Shown here piece after piece: positions 9,701 through 16,487 of a stretch of 64,000 nucleotides of DNA. The notes under the pieces are model-generated. The model ran no database searches. It saw only the letters and a program-made list of their open reading frames with translations, and was not told the DNA's origin. The translations under genes and the position numbers were made by a program. Location of the stretch: positions 39,349 through 103,348 of the forward strand of contig JAKLHK010000008.1 of the NCBI GenBank assembly GCA_022710185.1. The letters run 5' to 3'. How positions within the stretch are numbered: position 1 is the stretch's first letter; each line of letters opens with the position of its first letter. The DNA comes from Bacteroidota bacterium (lineage in GTDB: Bacteria; Bacteroidota; Bacteroidia; Bacteroidales; JAGNHN01).

Positions 9701-10160
9701 CTGGAAATTCCGAGAAGTCGATGTCCGCCACCACGGGATCATCCATCAGGTCGTTGGGGAGTTCGCCCTTGGCGCGGTCCACCGCGTCCTTCACGTCCTG
9801 CATGGCAGCATCCACATCGATGCCGAAGTTGAACTCCACGAACACCAATGACGCATCCTGGGCCGAATTGGAGGTGACTTTCTTCACCCCCCTTATGCCT
9901 TCGATCTCCTTCTCAATGGGGCGTGTGATGAGGTTTTCTATGTCCAGGGGAGAGTTTCCCGGGTAGACCGTGGTCACCATGATATAGGGGAACACGGCCT
10001 CCGGGAACAGTTCCTTGGGCAGATTGCGGTAGGAGTACAATCCGAAGACCAGCAGCACCCCGGTGAGCAGGAATACCGTGGTCTTGTTCTTCAGGGCGAT
10101 ACGGGTCAGAAAGAAATCCCGTGTTACCTGACCCTGCCCGGTCGTCTTATCTTCCATCAT
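6723..10160 (-). CDS. Efflux RND transporter permease (AcrB/HAE family)
   Basis: A 1145-residue RND pump: first helix near residue 30, porter loop with PYIMVTTVYPGNSPLDIENL, and the TM4 motif LILALGMLVDNAIVAVENIH carrying the proton-relay acidic pair (V-D-N; AcrB has two Asp in TM4, here one Asp plus Asn). The second half repeats the fold. Between TM6 and the second porter domain there is an extra segment of about 70 residues (after FIRPKDLERKPNRRR) with two further hydrophobic stretches and an amphipathic linker, more than AcrB has. It is the last gene of the TetR-TetR-TolC-adaptor-RND operon, 22 bases after the adaptor. Likely substrates are drugs, bile-like compounds or lipids. Confidence 0.95.
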   Translation of the reverse strand: MMEDKTTGQGQVTRDFFLTRIALKNKTTVFLLTGVLLVFGLYSYRNLPKELFPEAVFPYIMVTTVYPGNSPLDIENLITRPIEKEIEGIRGVKKVTSNSAQDASLVFVEFNFGIDVDAAMQDVKDAVDRAKGELPNDLMDDPVVADIDFSEFPVITVNLSGDYSLNELDNFAEYLEDEIEGIDEVSKVDIVGMMDREIQINADPVKMQMMEVSMDDIENAVKAENLNISGGELLMEDVRMSLRTVGEFLTVKQIGDIVVKNESQRIVYLRDVASVADGFAEPGSFARLNGQPVVSLQVVKKSGANLLSAIDQVYDVLDEGREKGLLPEKLEVSTTNDQSEMIRLQLSNLENNMLMGMILVILVLFYFLGTRNALFVGLAIPTSMLLSFVVISLMGMTVNMMVLFSLILALGMLVDNAIVAVENIHRFISEGKSPTEASRRAVSEIAMPIISSTATTLAAFFPLAFWKSIVGEFMKDLPVTLIIVLTSSLFVALVIVPVFTATFIRPKDLERKPNRRRILRIQAVLAVLAAMFYLLGWNTMANLLVFTMVITLLNIFFFGPMGSWFQAKGLPWLDEIYANTLRFALRGKRPFLFILGSFLLLLFTLVLFALRQPKVLFFPDNEPQYLNILTTFPIGTDIERTNALTLEMEQVVDSVLVPYQGILKSKLTTVGEGAFGENEMGVVGAIPHRNRITVNFIDFEDRGGVSTSEVHEKVSEALIGRYPGVQVAVEKNSMGPPAGKPVNIELSGTDYDRLILLVDEMRQYINSASIPGIEGLRMDLDVGKPELIVNIDREKARRFGLSTYSVAATLRTSLYGKEISDFKIGEDEYPIQLRMDRDARYDLPTLMNQTITFRDNTTGQIRQVPISAVADISYSTTYDAVKRKDLDRVITLYSNVLEGYNANEINGKLKELLPSFPMPEGYKYEFTGEQEEQQASMEFLMQAMMIAISVILLILVSQFNSAVKPAIIMASVVFSFIGVFGGLSTFRMDFVIIMTGIGIVSLAGIVVNNAIVLIDYIDLLKARRRVELGMEENGLLSEKDSTDCIVQAGRTRLRPVLLTAITTILGLITMAVGLNINFATLLSDFDPQLYFGGDMVAFWGPMSWTVIFGLTFSTFMTLVIVPCMYHLTYLLRVKMFAWRNPGRSL

Positions 10161-10182
10161 GTTGGTTCTTGGGTTGGGAGGG

Positions 10183-11334
10183 TCAGATGCGGATATCGCT
10201 GCCGTCGGTTACCAGGTTGTACCCTTCCACGATCACGCGGTCGCCCGTTTTCAGTCCACGGGTGATCATGGTCTGGTTCTTGTAGGTGAGCCCGGAACGG
10301 ATGTAAACCTTTTTTGCCTTCATGGATTCCTTTTGTCCATCGGCTACATAGAGGTATTGTCCGTTCAGGTCTTGTTTGATGCAGATGGAGGGTACCAGGA
10401 TGGCGGTGTCGGACGCGAAGTCCATGAACTTAAGGTTGGCCATGAGGTTGGGCCTCAGTTTGTGGTCGGGGGTATTCCTAACCTTCACCTGCACCGTCAC
10501 GGTGCGGTTGAGGGCATGAACGGCATTGCCGATGCGGTCGATGGAGGGGCGCATCTCCAGCTCCGGCCAGGTGGGGAAGCTCACGCGCACCGGGTCCCTG
10601 GGGCTGAGGGCCGGAAGGTGGCTCTCGGCCACGTCGGCTTTAACATAGAGTTCTTCAAGGTTGATGATGCGCATCATGGGCATGCCGGGGGCCGCCAGTT
10701 CCCCCACTTTCTGGTTCACTTCTTCCACCACTCCGCTGATGGGGGAGCGGATCACCGACATTTCCAGCTGGGCCTGCATGGCCTCCAACTGGCTTTCCAG
10801 GGTTTCCCGGGCATTTCTGGCCTGCAGAAAGTCCACCTCGGAGCCTATCTTCTGCTTCCACAGTTCGTTCTGTTTGGTGAAGATGGCCGTGGCCAGCTCC
10901 AGCTGGGCCTTCACCCCGCGCAGGCTGCTTTCCGTTACGTCCGAGTTCAGGCGGGCCAGTACCTGTCCCTGGCTCACCCGCTCGCCTTCCTTCACCAGCA
11001 CCTGGCGGATGCGCCCGCCCGTCTCCGGGCTGATGAAGGCCTCACTCACGGCTTCCAGGGTGCCGGCCACCTCGATGAAATGCTCGAAGCGCTCGGACTG
11101 TAAGGGTTTCAGGCTTACCGGGACCTGACCGGCTGCGCTCAGTGCCAGGGTGGAATCGCTACCCAGCTCGGCACGCAGGGTGGCGATCTTCATGTTCAGA
11201 TCAGCGACCTGGGCCTCAAAGGCCGCCAGTTGTTGCTGTTTGTCCTCCGGCGCACCGGTGTTGCCACAGGAAGTCAACAGTGCGGTCGTAAGGGCCGCGA
11301 AAACTATGTTACGGTACATGAGATTGGGTTTCAT
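10183..11334 (-). CDS. RND efflux periplasmic adaptor (membrane fusion lipoprotein)
   Basis: I chose the ATG at 11334, which gives 383 residues and a lipoprotein signal ending LLTSC; the frame extends upstream into the TolC gene without plausible signal sequence. A coiled coil follows at once (KQQQLAAFEAQVADLNMKIA), then the typical half-motifs of an adaptor: lipoyl-like GGRIRQVLVKEGERVSQGQV, an alpha-hairpin, the return half VIRSPISGVVEEVNQKVGEL, and beta-barrel and membrane-proximal domains. It links the RND pump to the TolC partner encoded on either side. The additional N-terminal coiled coil before the lipoyl half is somewhat unusual. Confidence 0.93.
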   Translation of the reverse strand: MKPNLMYRNIVFAALTTALLTSCGNTGAPEDKQQQLAAFEAQVADLNMKIATLRAELGSDSTLALSAAGQVPVSLKPLQSERFEHFIEVAGTLEAVSEAFISPETGGRIRQVLVKEGERVSQGQVLARLNSDVTESSLRGVKAQLELATAIFTKQNELWKQKIGSEVDFLQARNARETLESQLEAMQAQLEMSVIRSPISGVVEEVNQKVGELAAPGMPMMRIINLEELYVKADVAESHLPALSPRDPVRVSFPTWPELEMRPSIDRIGNAVHALNRTVTVQVKVRNTPDHKLRPNLMANLKFMDFASDTAILVPSICIKQDLNGQYLYVADGQKESMKAKKVYIRSGLTYKNQTMITRGLKTGDRVIVEGYNLVTDGSDIRI

Positions 11335-11341
11335 GGGGTGT

Positions 11342-12736
11342 TCAGTATGTACGGTTGGCTTTATCGAAGGCGGTTTTGGCGGTAAAGAGTTGCAGCATGG
11401 AGAGGACATGGTCCGACTCGGCCTGCAGCCACTGGTTGTAGGTTTGCTGCAGCTCCAGGCTCGACGACATGCCTTCACGGTAGCGGATGCGGGTGCGTTC
11501 GTATATCTTACGTGCGGTCTCCATGCCTTTTTCCTTGTTGCGGTAGATCTTCCAGGCGTTCTCCAGCCCGCTGCGTGCGTTGGCGGCTTCCAGCTTCAGT
11601 CCTTCCCTTACTTGTTCCTTCAGCACCCCCGACTTATCCAGTTGCAGGCGGGCCTGCTGAACCTGGTAGCGCCGGCTGCCGCTGCTCCATAAGGGGATGT
11701 CGAGCTGCAGGCCGACCACCTCGGTGGGGAACCATTTCCCGTCGGGATCGGTGAAGTCGAACTCGGAACGCTGGGCCGTCTTCTGGTATGAATAGAACGC
11801 ACTGAGGGAAGGAAGGTAGAGCGACTGGTAGCGCTTCATGTCCAGGCGGTTCAGGGTTTCCTGGTTGCGTACCATGGCGAAGCTTACATGGCCTTCCGGA
11901 TCGAAGGCAGATGCGGGCAGCAGCTGGGCCTCCACCGAAGACAGCATCCCGTCCAGCCTGTCCCCCAGCACCACTTCCTGGTCGAGGGGCATGCCCATGC
12001 GGAACTTCAGCAGGCGGTAGGCCAGCACCTGCTGGTTGCGGGTGTTGGCCACGCTGGCCTCCAGGTCGGAGAGCAGCAGTTCCAGCTGGTCCACATCGGT
12101 CTCCTCGATGAAGCCCTGGGCATGTATGATGCGGGTCTCGTTCAGGATGAGCTCCAGGCTGGCCCGGGTAGAGTCGAGCAGAGCAATGCTGCGATCGGCC
12201 ACCAGGGCCTGGTAATAGGCATTGCTCACAGCCTCCTCCACGCTGGTCAGGCTATGCTGCTCCTGCACCCGCGAGAACTCCACAAAGGCGCGGGCCGCCT
12301 GCAGTCCGACGATATACGGTCCGTTGAACAGCAACTGGCTGGCGCTCACCTGGGCGGTAAGGTTATGCCTGGTGCCGAACTGGGCCGGGAAGAGCCGATC
12401 GTTGACCCCGGCAGGCACCTCGCTCACCAGTCCTTCGTTCTGCAGCACGGAGTAGATCACCGGACTAAGGAAGTCGGGCAGCAGCTGGGTGGGGATGTTG
12501 GGATAGTTGTTGTAGGCCAGGCTGGCATTGACCTGGGGCAGGCCGATGGCCGTGGTCTCCTTCACCTTTTTGCGTGCGATCTCCACGTCCGTCCGGGCAT
12601 TCCTCAGCTCCGGGCTGTGTTCCCTGGCATATTCCAGGGCGCCGGCCAGGCTGAGCCCCTGGCCCTGCTGCGCTTGGAGCAGGGGAGGGAACAGGCCCGT
12701 TGCCAGGCAAAGTATTGCGATCAGGGTCCTTTTCAT
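11342..12736 (-). CDS. TolC-family outer membrane efflux channel
   Basis: 464 residues with a signal peptide (MKRTLIAILCLATGLFPPLL, cleaved near QAQ) and the duplicated TolC helical architecture: LSLAGALEYAREHSPELRNA at the start of the first repeat and DIPLWSSGSRRYQVQQARLQ in the second. It forms the outer-membrane exit duct of the pump. It sits 7 bases before the adaptor start and 6 bases after the TetR gene end, so all five genes are likely on one transcript. Confidence 0.95.
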   Translation of the reverse strand: MKRTLIAILCLATGLFPPLLQAQQGQGLSLAGALEYAREHSPELRNARTDVEIARKKVKETTAIGLPQVNASLAYNNYPNIPTQLLPDFLSPVIYSVLQNEGLVSEVPAGVNDRLFPAQFGTRHNLTAQVSASQLLFNGPYIVGLQAARAFVEFSRVQEQHSLTSVEEAVSNAYYQALVADRSIALLDSTRASLELILNETRIIHAQGFIEETDVDQLELLLSDLEASVANTRNQQVLAYRLLKFRMGMPLDQEVVLGDRLDGMLSSVEAQLLPASAFDPEGHVSFAMVRNQETLNRLDMKRYQSLYLPSLSAFYSYQKTAQRSEFDFTDPDGKWFPTEVVGLQLDIPLWSSGSRRYQVQQARLQLDKSGVLKEQVREGLKLEAANARSGLENAWKIYRNKEKGMETARKIYERTRIRYREGMSSSLELQQTYNQWLQAESDHVLSMLQLFTAKTAFDKANRTY

Positions 12737-12742
12737 GATGGG

Positions 12743-13357
12743 TTAAAGGGTATAGTCCAGTTCCTTGCTTTCGAAATAGGCCAGGCCTTCCGGGCTGGCG
12801 ATCGACCGGATGTGGTTGCCGAACAGCACCCGGAACATCTGGGTCGAGCTCACCGATTGCCCGGAGGCAATCTCTTCACCAAAGAAATGCTCAATGTTAT
12901 GCAGGTATAATTTTATCGTTAAATCTTTGTCGATATCCTGGCGGTACATGCCCTGGGCGATGCCCTCCTCCAGGTTGCGGCTGAACACCTCGGAATAAAA
13001 GCTGCGGTGCATGGCCACGAATTTCTCCAGGACCTCGGGGTAGTATTTCCTGAGGTCGTACAGCAGGGCGGGATGCGTGGCACTGAGCTGGGCACATACT
13101 GCACGGCTCATCTCCAGCAGAAAACCGATGGCGTTCTCCGGTGGCCTGGGACAGTCCTTAATCATCGAACGCGCATAGGCAAGTTGATAATACAGGGTCT
13201 GCTCCACCAGCTCCGTCTTGTTGTTCACGAAGGTGTACAGCGTTTTCTTGGAGATGCCCAGACGGGTGCTCAGGTCATCCATGGACACCGATCGTATCCC
13301 GTAACGCTGGAACACCTCCCAGGCCCTGGTCAGTATGTCGGTAAACCTTTCGTCCAT
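12743..13357 (-). CDS. TetR/AcrR-family transcriptional regulator (first of tandem pair)
   Basis: Starting at the ATG at 13357 the protein has 204 residues. The N-terminal helix-turn-helix reads RSVSMDDLSTRLGISKKTLY followed by TFVNNKTELV, a standard TetR DNA-binding domain; the remainder is the helical ligand and dimer domain. The C-terminal stretch IRSIASPEGLAYFESKEL is closely similar to that of the neighbouring TetR protein, so the two are paralogues from a tandem duplication. It lies 4 bases after its partner and 6 bases before TolC. It is expected to control the downstream pump. Confidence 0.93.
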   Translation of the reverse strand: MDERFTDILTRAWEVFQRYGIRSVSMDDLSTRLGISKKTLYTFVNNKTELVEQTLYYQLAYARSMIKDCPRPPENAIGFLLEMSRAVCAQLSATHPALLYDLRKYYPEVLEKFVAMHRSFYSEVFSRNLEEGIAQGMYRQDIDKDLTIKLYLHNIEHFFGEEIASGQSVSSTQMFRVLFGNHIRSIASPEGLAYFESKELDYTL

Positions 13358-13361
13358 GGTG

Positions 13362-13985
13362 TCAGGCAACCACAAAGTCCAGTTTTTCGCGGCGGTTCTC
13401 GTAATACGACAGTCCTTCCGGGGTGGCGATGCTGCGGATGAAGTCCTCGAACATCACCTGGAACAGGGTGCTGAAAGAAAAGCGGTCCGGGGGAAAGAAG
13501 TTGGGGTCGTGGATGTCGAGCAGCCGGCTGATGTAGAGCCGGGCCACCAGTTCTATGCTGAGGTCGTTGCGGTACATCCCCTGGTTGATCCCCTTGGTGA
13601 GGTTGATGGTTATTTTACTGAAAATGAAGTCGATGCGCGCTTTCAGGTGTTCCTCGTAGAGATCAGGGAAATACTTTTTGATCTCCAGGGTGAGGGATGG
13701 GCTTACCTGGCGGTAGCGCTGGGACACTTCCCGGCTGACGATCATCAGGATGTCGATGGCATTGGTTCCGTCGAAATCATACTGATCGAAAATGCTTTTG
13801 AATCCTTCCCGTTCGAAGGCCAGGGCCTGGCGCACCAGGGCCTGCTTGGTGCTGAAGTGCTCCTTGAGGGTTTCATAGGGCACCCCGATACGGTCGGCGA
13901 TCTGCCGCATAGTGATGTTGCGGAGCCTGACGCTGCCGGAAATTTCGCGGGTTTTCTGGAGGATGTTGGCGATGTCCTGGTTCAT
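13362..13985 (-). CDS. TetR/AcrR-family transcriptional regulator (second of tandem pair)
   Basis: 207 residues with the helix-turn-helix NITMRQIADRIGVPYETLKE and HFSTKQALVRQ. The C-terminus (IRSIATPEGLSYYENRREKL) aligns with the adjacent regulator, but the ligand domain core differs, as expected if the pair sense different signals or form a heterodimer. It is the promoter-proximal gene of the pump operon and has a TACCTTCG -7-like element and a palindrome just upstream, so autoregulation is likely. Confidence 0.92.
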   Translation of the reverse strand: MNQDIANILQKTREISGSVRLRNITMRQIADRIGVPYETLKEHFSTKQALVRQALAFEREGFKSIFDQYDFDGTNAIDILMIVSREVSQRYRQVSPSLTLEIKKYFPDLYEEHLKARIDFIFSKITINLTKGINQGMYRNDLSIELVARLYISRLLDIHDPNFFPPDRFSFSTLFQVMFEDFIRSIATPEGLSYYENRREKLDFVVA

Positions 13986-14014
13986 TGGCGAACAAGTAAG
14001 AGTTAAAACGGCCG

Positions 14015-14065
14015 CGAAGGTAGGGAAAAACAGTACCGGAAACGTTCTCGGTGTAAAATGTTTCC
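14015..14065 (-). promoter_or_regulatory. Putative promoter and TetR operator of the efflux operon
   Basis: On the minus strand a TACCTTCG element (14015-14022) resembles the Bacteroidota -7 box. Immediately upstream is an inverted repeat with perfect 6-base arms GGAAAC (14038-14043) and GTTTCC (14060-14065), and two further partial matches inside. Its size of 28 bases and its position over the -20 to -50 region fit a TetR-type operator. No TTG -33 box is seen at the usual spacing. Confidence 0.55.
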
Positions 14066-14100
14066 AAAGTGATCCGGAATGGAATAGGGTTGGCGATTGA

Positions 14101-14295
14101 AGAGGAATTTCAATGCTCAGTGCTCATCGCTCATTGCTCAATGCCAATGATCAATTAATCAGCGTTTTCTCGCACTTGTGTCAACATAGCTTCTGAACTC
14201 GGCATTCGGCTCCAATTACCCTCACCCTCAAAACTCACCCACAATTCGCCTATGCGAACATCCGCACATCGTACATCGCCCATCAAAAGGAACCA
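14101..14295. repeat. Dispersed intergenic repeat, copy A
   Basis: Modules in order: short CAATGCTCAGTGCTC-type microrepeats, a 66-base block (14151-14216) identical to 20803-20868, a CTCACCCTCAAAACTCACCC stretch, TATGCGAACATCCGCACATC (14251-14270), and CATCGCCCATCAAAA. Copy C at 14563-14795 and copy B at 20755-20970 have the same module order and orientation. It contains no credible gene. Confidence 0.85.
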
Positions 14296-14562
14296 TCAAC
14301 TTCCTCCACACTTTTCCTCAAACTCACACTCTTCCCATAAGTGAGGAGTGCGAGAACCCAGGATAACACCATCCTCACACTCACCCTTTCCCACCCTTGC
14401 GGGAGCTCCTGAGACATCAAGATGCTGGTGAATGATCCTGAGTGCTTTCCCCTTCGTAATATTGCAATAACGTAATATTGCGATAAGACGTTGATTCTTT
14501 ATTGGAGCCCCCCTCCGAAATGCAATGGAGACACGCCAGGTTTCCAATTTTTAGTCATCGTG
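14296..14562. other. Intergenic segment between repeat copies A and C
   Basis: No recognisable gene. The minus strand has an 83-codon open frame (14296-14547) without family resemblance, and I do not call it a gene. A direct repeat CGTAATATTGC occurs twice with four bases between (about 14456-14481), next to GTGAGGAGTGCGAG/CTCACACT-like inverted matches. The segment could encode a small RNA or be a decayed insertion. Confidence 0.4.
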
Positions 14563-14795
14563 ACAATGCTCAATGAATATGAGCACTGCGTCAAAATCGA
14601 TTAATCGAGTAATCAATTAATCAACTGGCCCTCAGGTCGGGCGGGCCTCGTTGCCAGGCGCGACTGCGCCTGCTACCTTCGTCACTCGGCTCCAATCACC
14701 CACCCTCAAAACTCACCCACAAATCGCCTATGCGAACATCCGCACATCGTACATCGCCAAACAAAATCAACCATCAACCATCAACCATCAACCTC
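14563..14795. repeat. Dispersed intergenic repeat, copy C (diverged)
   Basis: Starts with CAATGCTCAATGA and an ATTAATCGAGTAATCAATTA block that replaces the conserved 66-base core, then contains a unique GC-rich insert (about 14633-14690), and returns to the family with CTCGGCTCCAATCACCC, TATGCGAACATCCGCACATC (14729-14748) and four AACCATC units that reach the stop codon of the next gene. Confidence 0.75.
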
Positions 14796-16484
14796 CTACC
14801 TCACCACCATTACGCTGCCGCTGACTGTGGTTTTGCGATACGGGGCCAGCTCGGCGGTGAGGGAGTAGTAGTACACTCCGTCGGGTACGTCCCTTCCGTG
14901 GAAGCGCCCGTCCCAGGGGTGGTTGTGGTCGCCTTCGTAGAGTTGTTCTCCCCAGCGGCTGAAGATGAGGATGTTTAAACGGGTGCCCTGGGGCATACCG
15001 ATGTCGAAATGCTCGTTGAGCCCATCCCCGTTGGGAGTGAAGGCATTGGGTATGAAGAGGGGCACATCGCATTCGATCACTTCAACGAAGCACCAATCCT
15101 GATGCTGCTGCTTATCGGGGCGCTGTACGATGAGCTGGTATGTGGAGGTATGCGGTGGACTGACGACCAGTTGCGCCTGATCGCCCACAGGATTACCTGA
15201 AAGGTACCAGGCGTAGGTTGCCCCGGGCACAGCCGCCTGCCCCAGGCTGATGCTGTCGCCCCGGCATAGCTGACGGTCGTGCCCGGCCGAGGCGGTGATC
15301 AGGGAGCAGTCGACCGGGATCACCTTCACGGTATCCGCGCTGAGCTGACCGGCATAGTCGGTTTGGTGCAGGATGTATGAGGTGGTATCTGTGGGGCTCA
15401 CCAGGGGCTGGCCCTGCTGGGAGAAGATGGTAGGAGAACCCCCGGTGGACCAGGCATAGCTGAAGTCGTCGCGTGGGGTGCATCCGAGGCGAATGGAGTC
15501 GCCCAGGCATACGTAGCTGTTGTCGCCGGCACAGGCCTGGGGGATGGTGTCGCAATTCACCACCCTCACCGTGACCGAGTCCCAGGATTCATCAAACTTG
15601 AAGTCCTTGACCAGCAGGCGGTAGGTGGTGGTAGTGTTTGGACTTACGCTGGGGTTGGCCAGGTTGGATACCAGGGTAGAGTCCACATACCAGTAGTAGC
15701 GGTATTCGGGCAGGTCGTGGGTTCCCAGGACCAGGCTGTCGCCTAGGCAAAGGAATGCATCGGGCCCCGCACGTGCGCTGTCCACGGGAGCATCGCAGGG
15801 GTAGAGGGCAACGTCGTCGATGAGGTAGTAGCCTCCTCCTAACGTTCCAGAGGGATTAGCCAGGATGCGCACTACACTATCCTTAGGTTCAAACACGCCA
15901 ATGGTCAGGTAGAGTCCTTCAATAGTTGAAGTGAACGAACCGCCTATGTCAGCATAACCTTCTGTAGTTCCCAATTCGTTGCTTGTAACAGGAGTGAAGT
16001 CATTCGTAAGGATAAATGTTGGTAATGCTGGGTAATTCTGTGTTGGAATTTGCGTTGTTATTAGTAATCCAAATTCATTTAGTGAGTAATTAGAGTGTGA
16101 ACATAATGACATCCTTAACTTGTAACAATACTCATCGCCGACCGTCAATGTACTCTTTAATTTTGTTGCAGCGTATTCTCTATAGTTCAAGTCGTCAAAA
16201 AAGAATGCAATGCTCGATGAACCTGTCCTCGGCGGATCGCCAGGACCTGTTTTGGAAAGTAACGTCACAATTGAAATAACATCGGAACAGGTATCTAAGT
16301 ATTCTACGGACGAATTGATGGGGAACCAGTGATTGCAAAACGACAGTTGCCCGATGTCCCAGGGACACTGGCTTTTATCCTCAAATGATGCATTAGGTAT
16401 AAGATTTAGCTGTGCATAACCCAATATGCTATGCATTAGAATTATCAGGAAAGTGGAGAAGAACAATTTCAGCATCACTCCCAA
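14796..16484 (-). CDS. Secreted protein with gliding-motility-type C-terminal domain (T9SS type B)
   Basis: 562 residues with a signal peptide (MLKLFFSTFLIILMHSILGY, preferred start Met4 or Met1). An N-terminal jelly-roll-like region (NLIPNASFEDKSQCP to about residue 225) is followed by three Ig/PKD-like repeats that share a LCRGDSISLG-type strand and a conserved YAWYLSG-type core. The end is the CHU/gliding-motility-associated domain: IPNAFTPNGDGLNEHFDI, IFSRWGEQLYEG and DGVYYYSL. This marks T9SS type B secretion. It lies 3 bases after the beta-helix gene, so they form one transcript. The first third is AT-rich and the rest GC-rich. Confidence 0.92.
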   Translation of the reverse strand: MGVMLKLFFSTFLIILMHSILGYAQLNLIPNASFEDKSQCPWDIGQLSFCNHWFPINSSVEYLDTCSDVISIVTLLSKTGPGDPPRTGSSSIAFFFDDLNYREYAATKLKSTLTVGDEYCYKLRMSLCSHSNYSLNEFGLLITTQIPTQNYPALPTFILTNDFTPVTSNELGTTEGYADIGGSFTSTIEGLYLTIGVFEPKDSVVRILANPSGTLGGGYYLIDDVALYPCDAPVDSARAGPDAFLCLGDSLVLGTHDLPEYRYYWYVDSTLVSNLANPSVSPNTTTTYRLLVKDFKFDESWDSVTVRVVNCDTIPQACAGDNSYVCLGDSIRLGCTPRDDFSYAWSTGGSPTIFSQQGQPLVSPTDTTSYILHQTDYAGQLSADTVKVIPVDCSLITASAGHDRQLCRGDSISLGQAAVPGATYAWYLSGNPVGDQAQLVVSPPHTSTYQLIVQRPDKQQHQDWCFVEVIECDVPLFIPNAFTPNGDGLNEHFDIGMPQGTRLNILIFSRWGEQLYEGDHNHPWDGRFHGRDVPDGVYYYSLTAELAPYRKTTVSGSVMVVR

Positions 16485-16487
16485 TAA

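Noticed and set aside
14296..14547. 83-codon open frame in the intergenic repeat region
   Set aside because: No similarity to known families, no promoter, flanked by repeats; kept only as unexplained DNA.
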